From: Henricia sp. BOLD:AAB3569
Taxonomy: Eukaryota; Echinodermata; Asteroidea; Spinulosida; Echinasteridae
Direction of reading: 5' to 3'
Assembly: GCA_037783545.1 (NCBI GenBank)
Contig: JBBELK010000024.1
Coordinates: 1,364,001-1,428,000, forward strand
DNA length: 64,000 bases
The position numbers and the translations under genes are program-made. The number at the start of each line of letters is the position of its first letter. Position 1 is the first letter of the stretch. This document shows positions 30,501 to 45,500 of the stretch, in pieces. Under the pieces are notes generated by a model. That model searched no databases. It was given only the letters and a program-made list of their open reading frames with translations, and was not told the DNA's origin.

Positions 30501-33500
30501 CACGAAATTTTAATGTGCGTCGCTTGGAGAACAAAATATGGATAAAAGTTTGAGTAAAATGACGCACTGAAAACCACACAATCAATATGGGCGGAAATTG
30601 TTTTTGTTATTCTTTGATTTTTAGTGCGTTGTTTTAATCTAAAGTCCCTCCAGAACCGCATCAAAATTTTGAGCGAAAAGGCTCTTGTAAATCCCCTTTC
30701 AGGCAACAACAATCACAATAATACACTCAACAAAATCAACCAATTCACGTTTACCTTTGTTTGGACGTTTAAGGATTCGTGGTTTAAAAGTACCTGGTTT
30801 AAGAGTGCCTGGTACTTTTCGGTTGCAAGAAATAAAATACCATAAAAATAAAATTTTAACATGTATCAAAGTCCGCCTCAACATAGTAAACATGATAAAC
30901 ACACTTTTCGTTGAGGAAAAACCTTTTTAATGGTAAAGAAAAAAACTTACATTTCATGATTCCCTACTACAAAATGCATTTATTCAACAATGCCTTTTCC
31001 TACAAGAAAATGACGAGAATTATGTTTATGAATTAAAAGGTTTTAGCAGGTCAAATTATTTGGGTATGGACTGGGGAAATATTATGCTCCCGTTTGAAGT
31101 TATTGTAATGCTGATTTCGCAAGTCACAACTCGATAAAAAAGACAAAAGCTTACTTTTCCCATTGTCGCTTCCCTGTTTGTCAGGAGTACCGCAGCTAGG
31201 TCCGGCAAAATTATCTGGACAGCTGGGAAAAAGAACAACAGTTGAACTGTTTAGTCTGAGGTACAAATGCGCTTTACAAAAACAAAAGCCACTGTAAAGG
31301 TATAAATGGGCTCTGCGGCGCACTTTGTATGTGCTTTTAATTCAGAGCGCGCGCATAGAAACGACCCCGTCCGCTCAGATACGGACTGACCGCGCACTGT
31401 TGAACTTGTTTGACCCTTGTTTGACAAAATTTCCGCTCCGCATGTAAGTCGCCGAGCGAGTATGAATTGGGCTTAACACTTTATATGAATTTTTCTATTT
31501 CCACGACGTTCACCTGTGAGCGACACAGAACTCTACAACATTCATTGAAAAAATACAAAAAGACAAAATTAAAATGCAAACACTGAATTTCAAGAATTCT
31601 CAATTTTATTACAACTGCACTTAAAGTGCAGAGAATTTAAGTTTAATAAAAACATTTGTTCACTTTGGCCTGAGATCGATTTCACAAAAGTTAGGACGAG
31701 TTAAATGTGTCCTAGTTCCCAAACCAACGTACCAAAATAAGAAGAGTAACCCTTGCTAAGATGAGTCTTAGCGCTTTGTGAAATCGGCCCCTGGACTACC
31801 AAATTGCTGAGAAAAAAATAAGCTTTCTTATTTTAATCAAAACTTTCATCTCTACCAAGCAACACTGAAAACAAAATCCAATTTTTGATTTTAATTAAGA
31901 TTTAAAAATGTGTTTTGTAATTAAGTTGACATCGAACAGCTATAAAGCTTCTGTGTGGAGAAAATCTTTTCATTTGTTGTTCTTATTATTTATATAGCGC
32001 ATATTCCATATGGATATGTTCACATATACTTCAAATAATAATGGGTTAATACTTCACCTAAACATCGAGTCATATAGATAGGTGGCGGCATTGGCAGCCG
32101 ATGGCCAGAAACGAAAGAGTGCCCTGGGATCTTTTAAGTGTGTCACACAACACACTGGACCAACAGCTTTACTTCCCTTCCGAAGGATGGAGCAAGTGTG
32201 TCTAAGTGCCTTGCTCAAGGGCACAGGTACCTCGGCCGGGTATCGAACCTGCAACCCCAAGTTTTCACCCATGATTGCGAGTCAATAACCCAAACCACTT
32301 GGTACAGTATTAAAAAAACCTAATTTATCTCCCAAAAAAATGAAATCCGCAAGTATACAAATTACCCAGAGGGACTGAATTGTCTCACTTACATGCAGGT
32401 TCCATCGTCCCTGCACTTGCCGCCATTTTCACAGCTACATGGAGGTACGGGTGCTGAAGTGGGTTTTGAAGTGGGTGTTAAAGTATCTGAAAAAAACATC
32501 ATTGGATTTTTGTTGTTGATTAATTTGTGACACTTTGCCAGGATAACCCAGTTCACTAAGTCTGTGACGTAATTAATTGAAAGCCACCGTTTGTTTATGT
32601 GTAAAGGCAAGCCGCTGGCAGCGGCTTTCCGTCAGGAAGTAGACATTTGTCGAGCCGCTGTGAGCGGGGTGCCGTAGTGAAAGAGTTAGGTGGTCTTCCC
32701 CAGGGTAGGGTGATGGGCGGTATTCACAAAACTAAATCTAAGCGGGGTACTTCAATCTGTCTTAAATCTAAGCACCCCGCTAAGATAAGTTGGGCACTCA
32801 ACTTCGTATTCACAAATATTTAAGCACCCAGCTTATCTTAGTGGTCTACTTAATCAATTAGCGCATGTTTAACACTGTCTCGTCACAATGCCTCTGCTAT
32901 CAAAGCAGCGCAGACAACACGCGGACGTTTAAAAACATTCAATTACTACTCGCAGGTAACATAAGCGCACAATACGTGCATATCGTGCACGCGCGCATAC
33001 TTGTGCACGTATATGTACATACGTGGTACATGCACAGTGATTGCAGTCGCAATGATGAGTGACGAAAAATGAAGGCTTTATAATAAGGTCAATAACTGAA
33101 TAAAGATTAGAATCTGCATAATCTTCATATGCCTAAATTGTTTAGGGGTTCTCTGATTAATCATATATCCGTTTCTCAACAACGTACTGGGCGTAAAAAC
33201 TCTGCAATGGCAGACGAGTGGCCCACCAATAAATTGACTTGAGACAGGTCAGACCACCCTTAAAGTTAGTCTTGAAATTAAGCGGGGCACTAAATAACAA
33301 TGCGTTAGTCTAGAATTTAAGCAGGGCACTTGAATTTTCTGACTTAACTCGTTTTGTGAATACCGCCCCTGGAGTATGTAAAACCATAAATAAACATTAA
33401 TATAAGACCTAAAGAGTAAATAAATACAGTTAATATAACATATAAAACAACGCAAACATTAAACCTTGCCAGGAAAATTAAAATAATAAAGCAAGATGTT

Positions 33501-36500
33501 AGACCAAGTTGTTTTTCACTGCATCCAGATTTCCCAGACTCACGGATGTTTGTCCACATGTGTATCAAATTAATTCACCCCAGCGGTCCTTGGGTCATTA
33601 ATTTTTAAAAATAAATTCTTGTGAGGAAACTTACCGATACAGTTGGAATCGTCAGGTGTTTCTTCACCAGTTGGACAGGCGCAGGTGAAGCCCTTAGTGT
33701 TGCCACTGCCCTTGCTGGTTAGGGGTACAATCAGACATAAATAGGCACAATGGTTCCCTGCACACGGGTTGAGAACTGTGAAATAAACAAAACAAAAACA
33801 TGTACAGGTAAGTCATCTATTACAAGACTGTGTGGGTATGTCTTTATGATGGTGTAGAGCCATTGCCTGGACAAAAGATGACATATTCACTTTGGCAGTC
33901 TATTACCTAATATAAACTCCTCAAAAAAAGTTTGGAAAGTCATGTTTGACTGACGATTTCTCTCTTGTTACTACAACATGTAAATCATTTCCCTTGAATT
34001 TGGTATAATTGGAAAGCCCCGTTATTCCTCTTTACAGGAATTTGTTATGATTAATCAATTGGGGGAAGTGCAGTATAGCCGAATACAGGGGTGGGTGAAA
34101 AGTGAAATGTCACAAAATTCACTGCTATTGTCATGCAGTGCATTCCTCTTTTGCTTGGAGGATGGGAACGTGTCAATGCACTTTTTGACGATAGCAATGC
34201 ATTTTGTGACATTTCACTTTACACCCGCCCCCGTATTCAGCTGTGCTTCACATCCCCCAATTGCTTAATCATAACAAATGACACATCATCGTAAAGAGGA
34301 ATAACAGGGCTTTCCAATGATATAAAAGTCAAGGAAAATTATTTTGCAACAAGAGAGAAATCGTCAGTCAAACTTGACTTTCCGAACTTTTTTTGAGGAG
34401 TTTATATTCGAAAAGTACTAAACTATAACAGTTTCTCAAACTAGCCAAACTAACCTCGTGGGTAGCGATTTTTCTGCCACACTTTGACGCCAGTTGGCAG
34501 TAGAATTCCATCAAGTAGCGTTCTGAGTTCTCCACCGGTCTTGTTCATGGTCTGAATCTTGCCCAATTGAAACGCCGAATTGGTAGTCCAGTAAATGAGA
34601 TTACCAAACACATCCAAATGAGAGGGATTGTTAAGACCTAGTAAATGAGGGATGGATCAGAAAAAAAACCATGCCATCAGTGACGTTTCAGGCTTGTCTT
34701 TCAAGTGGAACAGTCATTAAAAGAACAAATCTGTCACTATGTATTTTCCGACTATTTTCTTCATTTGGCACCAACAACCAATTTTTTTTTTGAGAAAAAT
34801 TTACTCTCATGTCCCTCTTAAATGGAATTTCAAGAAATGATATACATTCGTTAGATTTCACCTAAAATATTTCCTGATATCAAAATTAGGAAAAAACAGT
34901 CACTAGAAATATAACCGAAAATTTCTAGAAAATAACGCTCGCTACCAAATGGCCCTTTAATTGTATGGGCCTCAAGATTCTGCTATACAATAATACAGTG
35001 AAATCTCATTACTTTAGACAAGTTTGAGTTATATGTGGTAAATTCTATCTGTTGTTATAATTCCAAATAGAATTGATTTCCGATTCGAGCTAAATATAAT
35101 TAAATCCACAATCTAACCAATAGGTTATCAAGTTGTTATGTAGAAAACCTACAAAATCCTACAACCACATGTGCAAGCATGCAATATATTTCCCCCTTTT
35201 TTTCAATTTTTTTTTTTTTAATTGCTGCTTTTGAATTTCTTCTTTTTAGGCCAAAAAAAAAGGAATTATTTTAGCGCAAGTTGAAGTCTCCCAAAATGAC
35301 ACAGTGACACAGCTTTTTTGTTTTTCGCTATATTTAATTATTTATTTTTGAGTGGATTCAAAGCAATAAAGGCATGTTTTTAATAAAAACACTCAACAGA
35401 CGGTGCGTGTCTAAGAAAGAAAAAAACCTTTGACGCACAGGGTTAAGCTAGTTGAAAGAGACGCGCGCTAACAAATGTTTTTTTTGCCGTTTTTGAAGAA
35501 AAAAAACAGCTTTGACGAGCAGGGTTGAAAGTGACGTGTGCGCTAACGCTAAACCTTACCTTTTTTTGGGGGCCTTATTTTGTATATTTTTGCTGAATCT
35601 CAGATATACAACAATGTAAACTTGACTGCAAATCACATGGATTTTTCGTGAGAAACCCTACCTATTCCCGACTTAAGTATGACAAATCGTGAGCCATCGT
35701 AGGTGATATAGCCGATCATATTCGCCCTGGAGTCACACCAGTAGACGGTATCATTGCCAGTGTAGTCTACTGCAAGCCCCGTGGGTTGGTCAAGTCTACC
35801 GGCCGCGGCAACGACAGGGGTCCGTTCATTGCCATTCATCCAGGACATGAATAGGCGTGGTCCAGTAATGTCTGCGCCCAAGTCGGTCCAATACATCAGC
35901 CTATCACATAAAAACACATTGATAATTTTCTTGCTGACATCCAATTTTTAATACCGGCAGGTTAAGATAAACGTCTATTGATATAGATGTTTATCTTCCT
36001 TTTCCCCTATTGAACTTTATCACGGTGCGTTCATTTTTGTGTTGTTCCCTATCTGTATGTGCGACTGCACAATTGCGCGTGTATACTGTTGTTGTTTTGA
36101 GAGTAACAATGTTCGCGCTGCACGTTTTCTAGATCGCACTACGTGTGTGTCATTGTGATGCACACGAACAATTTCAACACTGGGCCAAACTATTTTTTCC
36201 TGCAAGCCTCACCTTGGTTACTATGATTTTAATAGGGGAAAAGGGAAGATGGCATAACGTGTTAAAGGTCTATTGAAATCAATTAACCAAACTGAAGCTT
36301 GAAGCAAAAATAATTTGGCCCCGCGTTATGGAATTGTTTGATGTGTATCACTGTACAAGTGACACACGCATAGCGCCATCAAACGTGGAGCACGGACAAA
36401 AGGTTCAATCACTAACAACAGGAAATTTCACGCACTATTGCTGAGTCACACAGATCTACTGATCGTGCTCGACATGTATGGAAAAACAAGACAAAGACGG

Positions 36501-39500
36501 GAATGGGATGACAATGGTTTAGAGTTTAAATCAAGTTGAAAGGTAAAGGGTTTTTGAAAGACTAGCTTTCTAAACAAAAAATGTGGCATAATACAGTGAA
36601 CTAGTCGTCTTTTGTACAATTACCAGTCAACTGTTAGCTGACCAGCCTATTTTTTTTAGACCAATTACTTATTTACTATGGCAACTAATGTCACAACTTT
36701 AGGCCGTCCAAAGTTGTAAATTTTCACATTTCTACAGAAATGTAGAAAATGCGTGCGTAGCATTTTCAAGACCACCCAGTCCACCCCCTCCCCGAAATAC
36801 TACTTATTAACATTTTCCGTCACTACCGTGAAATGTCAACATTTTACAGTGCATGTAAAGTCGTACCCGGCCCTCGACCCCCTCCCCCTTCCTACACTTT
36901 GTAGAACCGTGAAAATATTGACAACTTTGGATGGCTTCTTAAATGAATACAATCATCATTTTGTTAAGTCACAAGGAAATAGACCTTTATCACGGTGTGT
37001 CCATCTTTGTCTTGTTCCCCGCGTGTCGGCACGATCAGCTCGTCTCAGGCGCGACCGCGCAATAGCACATGTAATCTTCCGTTGTTGTTTTCTGTCCGCG
37101 CTCCTAATTGATCGCGCTACGCGCATGTCATTGTGATGCACACATTGAACATTTTCATCACGGGGCCAAACTATTTTTTTTCGCAAGCCTCGCTTTGGTT
37201 ACGTTCATTTTAATAGAGGAAAAGTGAAGATGGCCGCACTGTGATAAAGGTCTATACAAGATCAACAATTTACAATACAAAAAAGCAATACAGAAACTTC
37301 AAAATTAAACACAATAAATTAAACGTTATTAATCCAATCACTGCCGTATTTTCCAAGATGTGGAAAGAAGGAATTAAGTATTAATAAATGTTGACTTTTA
37401 AAAGTATCAAACAATCAATGACAACGCATTTTATGACCTACCCGAGTCGAGGATTTACAGCAACAGCAGAAGGCACCCGAACTCCCAGATGCAATGTCCT
37501 CTCGTGGTGGCGGTTTACACCGAGCCCAGTCACCACAATTTTTGGCCCACGATCGGCCACTGCCCGTTTGCCTCTTATGCGGAATTCCGGGGGAAGTCCT
37601 TGGTCTGCAAAGTAGATGTTGCTGTATGAATGGATAAATAATGGCAAGAAAACTGTCATAAGAAACTAAGATTTGATGGTATATTCATTGAATTTATTTA
37701 TTATTTCAATATGCAACAGACCTTTACGGTGGCCATCTTAATGAGCAATGACAATGACCCCGTTTTCACTAGAGAAATCGCTTCGTTCGATGATGATGTG
37801 ACGATTTCTCGACAAAGAGATTTCCTGATATAAAAGCACGCCTCTTCTTTCGACGAAGATTAGAATCGCTTCATTCGATGAAGCGAGTAGTTTCGTTTGA
37901 CGAAGAGATCGCTTCATTCGACGAAGTAAAATTGTAATGTGAACGCTCCCTTCGTTCGATGAAGCGATTTGACACTCAACGAGATGCATGGAGCGTCGCA
38001 CAGTTTCATTCAATCTTCGTTAGCAGTTGTCTAATGTGAACAGTACCACTCTTCGTTCGATCTTTGTTTGATCTTCATTAAGCGAGATGTGAATGCACGC
38101 TTCACTAACTAATCTTTGTCGAACAAAACTATTTCCCTAGCGAGATCCGTGTCATTGTCATTTTTTGTCATTTTTTGATAAGCAAATGTTACATCATTTA
38201 GATAGCCTCACTAGCAACTTACTAGTACCATAATGCAAATACAAATATTCAATCATACAAACATGTTAACGTTCATATTGGTATGAAAAATGCACATGGT
38301 ACAGGGGTGTATGCTGGGGGGAGGGGGGTTTGGTCATGATACATGCAAGTGACGGATCTCTGCTGTTGTCGAACACGAAGGCCTGAAACATATATCCAAT
38401 TTGAAGAAACAATTTGAGGTGGGGTGGAGTTCCGCTTTCATGAAAATAATTGCACACCCCCACTCACCCCTCCCAGAACTAAACCAGCCCATGCCCCTGT
38501 GGTACCTCAATCAAAAGTTAAGTAATTTAACTACATATCAAAATTAAAAACATTGAGATGTTGAGTACAACATGTAGATGTGAAGTATTCAACAACATTG
38601 TGAGAGTGGTGGTCACTTGTGGCCGTTATTTTGCATGACTCACTTTCCCAGCCAATCGAAAGCAATGCCAATTGGCCTGTAGATATTGTCCAATCCTAGA
38701 TTATCTGGGGCTTCCACTGCATTATCATTGCTGATGTTAACCCTCTTAATGGCACGTTGCTCGGAATCCGTGAAGTATACCCAGCCTGTACAGAGGGAAT
38801 AAAGAACTGAGTTAACTCTTTGGTAGCGGTAAACTTGACATCAAAACTTGGCTAATTCAGTATCTCACAAAATCCCCGTTTTTCATTGTTGGTTAATTTG
38901 AAAAACAATTCAATAGTTTCATTCAGAAATTAAAGAAATGTCTTTGTACTGTTTTCAAGAGACAACTTTTGTCCCAAAACGTCATTCACAAATCTGCCAT
39001 TAATGTATGTAACAAGGAAAAACCAATGTGCAACTTTTTTGTTTTTGTTACATACATTAATAGGAAATGTGTACATGGGGTTTTGAACAGACATTCTTTG
39101 GGATTAGTCATTACTAATCAGTAGTTTACAGCTGATTATTCAAATATTCCAAGTTGGTTGAAACAAGAAGATAATAGGGAGGTTTCGCACCGTCACGGAT
39201 ACGGATACGTCATGACTTTATGCGCTTCTCGTGACACGTATCCGTATAGTACACGTTTTCATACGCGTGAATAACATATATCGGCCTCCATACGTGTAGC
39301 ATAAAAACGGATACCGGTTATGCGGATTTTTCGCTTTTTCCGTGATGGATTAATAAGTTTTATGCATTTTGTTTCTTTGTGATGTATCTTCCATGAATAC
39401 CGATCAAATTTAACGAGTAATGCCCACGTGAAAGTGAGGAAAATCAGTTGAAAACAAAGCCAAGTGCAGAGCAGATTTAGCAGATAAGTGTATGCATGTA

Positions 39501-42500
39501 GACTAGTCACACAGTGCGAAACCAAGTTCAGTGAGCGCATCAACATGAATGGGTACAGTTATCATATCCGTATTCGTAACCGTATTCGTCACCTTGCGAA
39601 ACCACTCTATTGACAAAAATGTTAACAGACTAAACAAATTGATACTGTGACTTGTGTAGAAAGTCGCAATGAATGTGAACATACCTGCAAAATCAAAGTC
39701 CAGAGACTCAACACGATTTTCCCTTGTCACAATTTCTTGGTACTCATCTCCATCTATGATGTACTTGCGGACGCTTGAACCATCTCCAAAAAGAATCACC
39801 TCACGATCACCTGACAAATGGAATGTAACCAGTAAAGAAAGATAAACCTCAGAACATTCCACAGGAAAAAAAAAGTTCAAAAGTGCTACATGCAGAAAAA
39901 TGAATTTCGTTTTAATCTAACAATCATATAAAATACCTCCCCAAAATACTATCTAAGGGGAGAAAACAGGAAATTTGCAATCTCCAATTTGAATGTGGAA
40001 GCTAAAAGGTTGGTGTAATTACTGTACTACTTTATGGAATCAAATAAATTAGTTACAAAACATTGGTGTTTTTTGGGGATATCCAAATACATAAATCGAG
40101 AACGTGAAATTTCAGAATGAGAAAAAAATTTGACAATGTGCTATCAAAATCTGAACACGCATGGGACAAATTGGTGGGTCAAATATGTGATCTGGACATG
40201 CTCCTTTTTTTCTTTCTTTCTTTTTTAAAATTTTATTTTTATTAACGGGTTGAGAATAAACTGCAAACAAACCTAATGCCTTGCAGTTGGAAGCCACTGG
40301 AATATAGACAAAACCTTTAGCACACACACACTCATAGCTGCCTTTGATGTTCAGACACAACTGAGGACATGGATTATCTTGGTAACACTCGTTGATATCT
40401 TGTGGTAAGAATAAAAAATGTGAAATAAAAATTATTTCTCAACATTTTGTAAGGGGCCGTTCAAAGTTGTCAACATTTTCATGGTTCTACAGAGAGTAGT
40501 ATTTTTCAAGATCCACCCCTCCGGTGAGGTCTAGTGCCACATGTTTTTGATCTCTGGACTACAGAACTCCGTTAAAAACTAACAGAATACTAGCTGGGAC
40601 ACGCATAAGAACGCCTTCCTATTATTTTTTGGGCACCTCATTTGCATGGTTTTGAATACATCCCCACTGAATTACAAGTAAAACATCGCACATGCTCACT
40701 TTCTAAAAGTTTGGGACAATCGCGCGTATTAAGTTCGATCACAAAATACACTACGTTCGAACACGAACCAAACCGACTAAAATCGGTTATGGGTCTTTCT
40801 ATAAATTAGGGGTCCAATTTTGGTGTCCCCCGTTACATTTTACATCTTGTTTTTGTAAATTCAGGACACATTCTTTAAATACTTCCCATCTCAAAGAGTG
40901 AGTACATAAAGTACAATTCATACAAAATAGTTTACAGGCCATTTTAATGATTTTTGTACGAAAAATAACACATATCAGGTGTAACGGGGGACACTAAATG
41001 TCACACTTTTGGACCCCTAATTTATAGAAAGACCCTTATGGTTATATGCCATTCAACACCATACTCGATTCTTATCTTGCTTTTAATGGAAATCTGTTCC
41101 CTGGACCCACCTTGGCAACCGTTTCTGGTCTCAACATAGCCAGGCCCACAGCTGCAGATGGTCCTGTTTGGATTCATAAGTTGGATGCATTCTTTCAGGC
41201 ATACTCCTTGATGACATTCACCTTTGACTGTACAAATTGATTAATACAAAAACAAATTAATAAACTCTTCGAAAAAAGAAAGAAAATATTCTTAAAATAT
41301 CAATTATTCATCAGAACATACCGTGGCGTGCTTAAGCATGCACGTGCTTGGCAACGAGCATTATTGCATTATTGTGTCAAAAGAGTTTAGATTTTGCCTC
41401 TGAAGCTAGCAAACATTTAGCAGTGCTTAAAGGGCATATAGATCTGTTTTTAGGCGATTCTGAGAATAAAACCATTATAAACAAACTCATCCTAAGAAAT
41501 TTCAGCTCTGTCAAATGTACCATGTCTTCTAAAAACATGAAAATTCATATGCGTTTTGCCGCTCTTGGCTGGGTGTTTCATATATACGTTCTCAGTCGGT
41601 CGCGTACTCTGTGGCTCGCGTCATGCACTCTGTGGCGCGCGTTATACTGCGTGTGTGCGCGACGCACGCGATGCAATAAAAAATGCATTGCGTTGGAACA
41701 GCATACCTGCAGTACACAGTGCCTACTTTGGACCGCCCAGATTAAAACTAAATTGTTTGCAAACGATCTAAATAATTTCATCTTCTTGGACTATTTTCTG
41801 GTAAAATTGTATCATCTCGGGTGGAAACATTTCATTGGATAGTTGCTACCAGTTCAATCTTTACTTTGAGTAAGGTTTCCCTGTCAACTCGTTAATTAAC
41901 TTTTGGGGTCATTGCAAATGATACAGTGGGCCTTTAAGGTTAGGGTCTCCATGAAATAGCCCGTGCCTCCATTGGCTGCTAAACAGCTCTAATGAAATGT
42001 AGTGAAATACCTTAATAACAATGGATCAACAGAATTAAAAAGCAATTTCAAGATCTTACTGCATGGAGCTTCATCTGAACCATCCGAGCATTCTGCAACA
42101 TCATTGCAGACTTTATCCCATGGAATGCAGTCACCATTTTGGCATCGGAACGTTTCTGCTGAGCAAAATACTTGACCTGTATCGAGGGTAGAAGAAACAT
42201 TAATAAGCTGTAAAATTTGCATCACGTTCTGAAATTATCACAATCATCAACATCTTCTTTCAAGATATACGGACAATGCACATTTTAAACAAAATTGCAG
42301 AAATACATGTACAATTAACCAGTTAACGCCAGGATTATTTCTCATATTGCTGTCCGTAGGGGTGGGTTTATTTTGAGTTGAAGCATGGAGGAAGGAAAAC
42401 AACTTTACTCATTAACCATGCGTGATAAAGTATTGTTGTTTTGTCGATGCACTGTCATTGTACACCCCAATGCCGCTTTGTTATATGTTTTGCCATTTTT

Positions 42501-45500
42501 CTCGTAAATTACTGCGAGTGTAGACGTCAAAAGCAGTAACAAGTGAATTTCCCATGAGAAAAACTTCATATAGCGTGCTCGGGTGGGATTCGAACCCACC
42601 GAGCTTGACCACCGAGCTGGCCGGTTCGAATCATTTAGCAGCAGCTAGGTACCACAAATGGTGAGGTTTATAAGCACATTTGAATTTGTTATTACACAAC
42701 AATGTCCGTGCCACAAAGATGAGACCTTGAGATTAGTGATTATTATATAAAATGAAGCTTTTGTGGACACCGTGCATTTATGTTACTGTGCAGCACAGAG
42801 CCCAGATTTGATGTGCGTGCACGTTGGGCGCACCACAAACACGTCATGGATTGAGGGAATGGATTGCGTGCGTGTGCAGCACGCGCCAGAGTACAGTAAC
42901 ACAAAGTACTGTACAACAGTAACAAAAGCGCATGCATTTGTAAACTGACGTTTTCCACACCAAACGGACAAAATCTCGCGGAAATCTTTCAAAACAAAGC
43001 TTCATTTTATATAACAATAATAATATTGGATGTCTTTTCGGGTGATATGAGAATATACCGCACTCGTCATGAAAATACCAAACTCGCCTTCGGCTCGTTC
43101 AGTATTTTCATGACTCGTGCGGTATATTCTCATATCACCCTCAAAGCCATCCAATATTGTATAATGATCTAATTAATGAATAAAAATAAAATACAAAAGA
43201 ACTCCCTTACAGTTCTCCTCGTCTTCATTTCTTGCACAATCCATGGTGCCATCACACTTGCGATTAAAAGGCAAACACTTCCGCAAGCCATCTACTATAC
43301 ACTCAAGTGACGAGATGTCACAGGTCACGTCCTCTATGAAAAAATAAATGTGTAAACAAATGCTGATGGCAAAGTGGGTAGAAATGTCCTAAATGATTTC
43401 TATACAATAAACTCTCATTATAACACCGCCCCCAGGGGGGTGGGGGGGGGGGGGGGGGAGCGTGGGGGAAGTTTAAGGGTTAAATACAAACACAAAAATA
43501 ATAAATAATAACAATTTAAAAAGTGATGTATTTGTGTCTGCCTGTCCGCAACAAGCTGATATGAAAATGACTGGCAACCAGGGGCGTAGCAAGACTATTT
43601 TACTTGGGGGGAGGGGGGAGGGGGGAGGGGGGAGGGGGGAGGGGGGAGGGGGGAGGGGGGAGGGGGGAGGGGGGAGGGGGGAGGGGGGAGGGGGGAGGGG
43701 GAGGGGGGGAGGGGGGAGGGGGGAGGGGGGAGGGGGGAGGGGGGAGGGGGGAGGGGGGAGGGGGGAGGGGGGAGGGGGGAGGGGGAGGGGGAAGGGGGGA
43801 GGGGGGAGGGGGGGGGGGGTGGGTGTTGGGGGGGGGGGGGGGGGGGGGTGGGGGGGGGAGGGGGGTGACAGGTGAAAACAGTCATTTGAAAAAACATATC
43901 CAAAATTGAAAGCCCACGGCCTACAGTCAATTTTTACCACCTCCACGACTGACCACAATAAACACATTTTGACAAAAGGGGAAGAAGCAAAGAAATAAAC
44001 AAAAGAACTAATTGTGAACTACACTAAATTCATGTGTTTTACAGAATCATAAGATTTGATGTTCCCTTCATTATGTCACATTTTAGCAAGTTATCCCTGT
44101 GTGGCATGCACATAACAATATGACAAGAAACACACTAATAGTATAGTACAATAGCAGCAAAGTGGAGGACAAGAAATGGGGGTAAAAAGGAATAAAATCA
44201 TGACGACAGTAATATCACAATCGCATTATAAACTCACCAGTTTGAACTTTCAGTGGGATAAATAGCAAAGAGGAACAGAATTATAGTAATTAGCACAACG
44301 TTCAAATGTTGGAAAATAACCACAAAATCATTCCAAATAAAGGAATTTTTTGCTCGTCTTTCTGTACACTACTTTCCACACACAATGGGTCATATTTTTT
44401 AAATCTAGCATTTGCCTTTACTACCAATTTTTCAGCATTTACTTATGTTTGTATGAATAAAAACCTAAGTAAATGCTTTCACTTTGAAAGCATTTGATAA
44501 ATGCTAAAAGCATTTACTTGTTATTTACCAGACCGCAAGCATTTGCTTCGTTTTGTATGAATAAAACGGTGTAAGTACTAACAATTTCAACTGTGCAGGT
44601 AACCACAAATGTGGAGCATTTACTACAATTTCTACTAGTACATGATGAACAGTAAAAGAAACTTTTATTCATAAAAATCGAACCATTTGCTTATTCTAAA
44701 TGCTTATACTTCGGTGTAAATGCTTTTCCCGTTTGCTTGAACTCGGTGGCATTTGCTAGTTTTTATAAATCAGGGCTTGAAATTCGTCAATGAAAGGGCA
44801 CTGCCATTTTTGTTTTTGGAGTCATCTTTTTGAACTTAAAAAGGGCACTTCCATTGGAAAATGAAAAAGTCTATGGGAGAATTGCAGAAGGGCACCAAGG
44901 CCAAGAGCAGGGGCAACAGAGGCAATGGCCTCCATTATTCAAGCCCTGATAAATACGACCCATTAACTCAGGAGTAACAAATCACTTCTTGCATACAAAA
45001 TGACGCGGGTACCGATCACTATTTGGTAGTCCCTTTCAACGTCATTTTTTCTTGAGTGGCAGTTATCGCCAAATGTTCTAAATCCTCAAGCTAAAATCTC
45101 AAGTTTGTTTTTGCTCAAGTTAGTCCCATTCCTATACATGTACTGGCACTTTTGGTCACACTATTCCAGATCTATTTCTAAGGGTCAACTGCCAAAAGTC
45201 ATATAAGCTGAGATTATTTTTACATAATTTTCAAGCCTTTTTGATTAACGAAACTTGTATCTCGATAATTTCATGTTCACATAGTTTTGATTCATTTTCC
45301 ATAAAGCATTTAGGGGTCCGTCCAAAGTTGTCGACATTTTCAGTTCTACAGACCATAGTATTTTTCGAGACCCACCTCCCTCCCCCTGAAATACTACTTA
45401 AAATTATTTTGTCACTACCGTGAAATGTCAATTTTACAGTGCATGTAAAGTCCTACGTGGCCCTCAACACAACCCCCCCAACCCCCTCCCGCTTACTACG

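Noticed and set aside
43473-43967. Long Pro-rich and Gly-rich open frames on both strands
   Set aside because: They are read-through of the (GGGGGGA)n tract in an LRP2 intron, with no start context or conserved flank.
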